A DNA stretch of 64,000 bases from WHSW01 sp963828755. GTDB lineage: Bacteria > Actinomycetota > Thermoleophilia > Solirubrobacterales > 70-9. A program made the translations under genes and the position numbers. The stretch's first letter is position 1. Every line of letters starts with the position of its first letter. The stretch is taken from NCBI GenBank assembly GCA_963828755.1, contig CAWHFY010000009.1, forward strand, positions 62,001-126,000, read 5' to 3'. The notes under the pieces are model-generated. The model was not told the DNA's origin. It searched no databases and worked only from the letters and a program-made list of their open reading frames with translations. Positions 61,839 to 64,000 of the stretch are shown here, piece by piece.

Positions 61839-64000
61839 ATGGTCGCTCGCGGCCATCTGATCGGGCGCGACGTGGAGCGCGACCGCCTGGGGGCGCAGCT
61901 GCAGCTGGCGCTCGGCGGGGACGGCGCTCTCGTGCTCGTATCCGGTGAGGCCGGGGTCGGCAAGACCCGCCTGCTCGATGACCTGGCCAGCTCGACCGAT
62001 GTTCCCGTGTTGCGCGGCGCCGCCGGCCACGACACGACCCCGGCCTACGGGCCCGTGGTCGCCGCCCTGCGCTCGCACCTGCGCACCGACCCAGATGCCC
62101 TCGGCGACTGCGGGCCGCTTGCCGAACACCTGCGCTCGTTGTTGCCGGAGCTCGGCCCGGCGCCCGACAGCATCGACAGCGAGACGCTGCGCGAGGCGGT
62201 GCGGTGCGCGTTCGCGGCGATCGCCGCGGAGCGCGGCGCGCTGATCGTCCTCGACGACCTGCAGTGGTCCGACGCGGCGACGCTCGAGCTGCTCGCCGAG
62301 CTCGGGCCGACCGTTTCCGAGACGGCGCTGCTGATCGTTGGCGCCTACCGCTCCGATGAGCTCCCGCGCGAGCACCCGCTGCGGCGGACGCGAAACGAGC
62401 TGCGTCGCCGGCGGGCGCTCGACGAGATCTCGCTGGCGCCGCTCGACGAGGCCGGCACCGCCGCGTTGCTGGAGCACGTGCTGTCGGCGCCGCCTTCCGC
62501 GCCGCTGGTGCGCACCGTTCAGGGCCGCTCTCAGGGGCTGCCGTTCTTCGTCGAGGAACTGGCCTCCGCGCTCCAGGCCGAGGGCGGCCTGCAGGCCGGC
62601 AGGGCGGGGCTCGAGCTCGCGGAGGGGAGCGAGGTCTCGGTGCCGGAGACGGTGCGCGACGCGGTTCTGCTGCGGTGCGCCGACCTCTCGCCCGCGGGCA
62701 GGCGCGCCGCCGAGGTGGCCGCCGTCGCGGGTGACCGCTTTCGCATCGAGCCGGCGGTCGAGCTCGCCGACGAGCCGGGCATCGGCGAGCTGCTGGAGCA
62801 CGGCCTGGTCCGGGAGTGCGGTGACGGCGTCGCGGCGTTTCGGCACGCGCTCGTTCGCGACGCCCTGTATCGGGACGTCCCGTGGCTGCGCCGGCGAGCG
62901 CTCCACCGAGAGCTCGGCGAGCGCCTCGAGGGCGACGGCGGGCCGAGCGTCGAGGTCGCGACCCACTGGGTCGGAGCTCACGATGAGGAGCGAGCGCGGT
63001 CCGCCTTCCTACACGCAGCCGATGAGTTCGAAGCGGTCGACGCGTTTCGCGACGCGGCCGCGATGGCCCGCCGGGCGCTCGAGCTGTGGCCGGACGGCGA
63101 GGAGGTCGAGGCGCGGCTGAACGCGCTCGAGTGTCACGGGCGGTGGGCGGAGCTGGCGGGTGAGCTTTCGGACGCCGCTAGGACGTGGCGTGAGGTCTCA
63201 GCGCTGCGCGACGCCGCGGGCGACGCGCTCGGGGTTGGCGCGGCGCAGCGCCGGCTCGGTCAGGTCTGCGCGCTCCAGGGCGATCGCGCCGGAGCGATCG
63301 AGGCGTTGTCGGCGGGCGCCGACGCATTCGCCGCCGGCGGCGATCCGGCGGCGGCGGCCAGCGACCGGCTCGGAGCGGCGGACTTCCTTCAGTTCGCCGG
63401 CCGCCACGGCCCGTCGCTCGAGCTCAGCCGCCTCGCGGGCGAGGAGGCCCGCGCCGCCGGGCGGCTCGACCTCCAGTCGCGTGCGCTCGCTGCCGAGGGC
63501 GTGGTGCTCGCGAAGCGGGGCGAGTTCGACCCCGGCCTCGAGCTCGTCAAGCAGGGTCTCAGCCTGGCCCTCGAGCACGGGCTCACGACGGAGGGAATCG
63601 ACGCCTACCAGCGGCTCGGGACCGTGTTCGAGACGTCTGGCGATTACGGCGGAGCCCGTGAGGCGTTGTCCAGCGCTCTCACCCTCTGCGAGGCCTCCGG
63701 CGAGCACGGCCCGGAGGCGGGGTGCGTCGCCTGCCTTGCCTACGTGCTTCGCGAGCTCGGCGAGTGGCCGCGGTCGCTCGAGATCTGCCGCGAGTTGATC
63801 GATGAACACGAGGGCGACGGCGTGCGCACGGTCGCCGACGGCGTGCTCGGATATATCCGCGCGGTGCGCGGTGAGCTCGGTACCGGCGCGCCGCACGTTG
63901 TCGGCGGGGCTCCAGCTCGCGCGGCGGCTCGACGTCCTTTCGATGCAGGTCGACTGCGCCGCCTCGCTCGCCGTCGTCGCCGACTACGACAGCGATCTGG
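61839..64000 (+). CDS. Large AAA-type ATPase transcriptional regulator (LuxR-family LAL-like), 3' end outside window
   Basis: ATG 61839. LIGRDVERDRLGAQLQLALGG opens the domain, LVLVSGEAGVGKTRLLDDLA is Walker A, and LIVLDDLQWSDAATLELLAEL Walker B, as in LAL regulators. A VPETVRDAVLLRCADLS segment and a long Ala/Leu tetratricopeptide-like region follow to the window end. At about 63883 (GGTACCGG) the frame shifts: the paralogous-looking continuation ARRTLSAGLQLARRLDVLSM lies one base over, so one extra base is likely. The DNA-binding LuxR domain, if present, is outside. Probably senses a ligand or metabolic state. Confidence 0.75.
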   Translation, partial: MVARGHLIGRDVERDRLGAQLQLALGGDGALVLVSGEAGVGKTRLLDDLASSTDVPVLRGAAGHDTTPAYGPVVAALRSHLRTDPDALGDCGPLAEHLRSLLPELGPAPDSIDSETLREAVRCAFAAIAAERGALIVLDDLQWSDAATLELLAELGPTVSETALLIVGAYRSDELPREHPLRRTRNELRRRRALDEISLAPLDEAGTAALLEHVLSAPPSAPLVRTVQGRSQGLPFFVEELASALQAEGGLQAGRAGLELAEGSEVSVPETVRDAVLLRCADLSPAGRRAAEVAAVAGDRFRIEPAVELADEPGIGELLEHGLVRECGDGVAAFRHALVRDALYRDVPWLRRRALHRELGERLEGDGGPSVEVATHWVGAHDEERARSAFLHAADEFEAVDAFRDAAAMARRALELWPDGEEVEARLNALECHGRWAELAGELSDAARTWREVSALRDAAGDALGVGAAQRRLGQVCALQGDRAGAIEALSAGADAFAAGGDPAAAASDRLGAADFLQFAGRHGPSLELSRLAGEEARAAGRLDLQSRALAAEGVVLAKRGEFDPGLELVKQGLSLALEHGLTTEGIDAYQRLGTVFETSGDYGGAREALSSALTLCEASGEHGPEAGCVACLAYVLRELGEWPRSLEICRELIDEHEGDGVRTVADGVLGYIRAVRGELGTGAPHVVGGAPARAAARRPFDAGRLRRLARRRRRLRQRS

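Overview
The window is a high-GC, gene-dense bacterial chromosome segment. GTG starts, short ATGA/GTGA overlaps, an Rrf2-controlled assimilatory sulfate pathway, acyl-CoA carboxylase and methylmalonyl-CoA mutase genes, WS/DGAT, lipoproteins and long secreted proteins with Lys-rich or PKD-like modules suggest an actinobacterium. The closest resemblance is to the Thermoleophilia/Solirubrobacterales; this taxonomic guess rests on protein flavour only.

Layout. (1) 1-7.3 kb: cell-surface glycan or secondary-metabolite genes, namely a 2OG oxygenase, several SAM methyltransferases (FkbM-type, TylF-type, two others), two glycosyltransferases and a Wzt-like ABC ATPase whose permease is not in view. 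(2) 7.4-14.9 kb: sulfur block with a TauE/SafE exporter, an Rrf2 regulator, a PHP phosphoesterase, a 29-residue membrane peptide, PlsC and the overlapping chain sir-cysH-sat-cysC. (3) 15-23.2 kb: Calx-beta protein, dodecin, ornithine-cyclodeaminase-like enzyme, M28 peptidase, membrane FKBP, biotin-dependent carboxyltransferase, a degenerate HD-GYP protein and the methylmalonyl-CoA mutase large chain. (4) 23.2-27.5 kb: ATP-grasp enzyme, two GT4 glycosyltransferases and UDP-xylose synthase. (5) 27.5-31.6 kb: ECF sigma factor with two related single-pass membrane proteins, a secreted protein, a GH26-like hydrolase and a SHOCT protein. (6) 31.8-42.7 kb: tRNA-Ser(UGA), tRNA-Ser(GCU), tRNA-Arg(ACG) and mixed metabolism and envelope genes. 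(7) 42.6-47.6 kb: a patch bounded by tRNA-Arg and tRNA debris carrying a large secreted protein, a methyltransferase, a dead SnoaL remnant and DegV. (8) 48.2-56.3 kb: four tandem paralogues of a secreted protein that share an N-terminal domain but carry 2, 3, 0 and 4 PKD-like repeats and three kinds of C-terminus. (9) 56.5-64 kb: lipoprotein, aldehyde dehydrogenase, aldo/keto reductase, secreted EEP nuclease-like lipoprotein, DUF4242 protein and a large AAA-type regulator cut by the window end.

A striking feature is the number of reading-frame breaks. About 36 single-base breaks can be placed by aligning paralogues or by restoring overlaps and C-termini. They are explained by extra bases, with two spots ambiguous between two extra and one missing base. 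They are dense in the repetitive 47.7-56.7 kb stretch and rare elsewhere (2.4, 15.0 and 63.9 kb). The likeliest cause is uncorrected insertion errors in a long-read assembly, so the affected genes are described as their reconstructed products and flagged. The most biologically interesting content is the tandem secreted-protein array and the ECF sigma/membrane-protein cassette.
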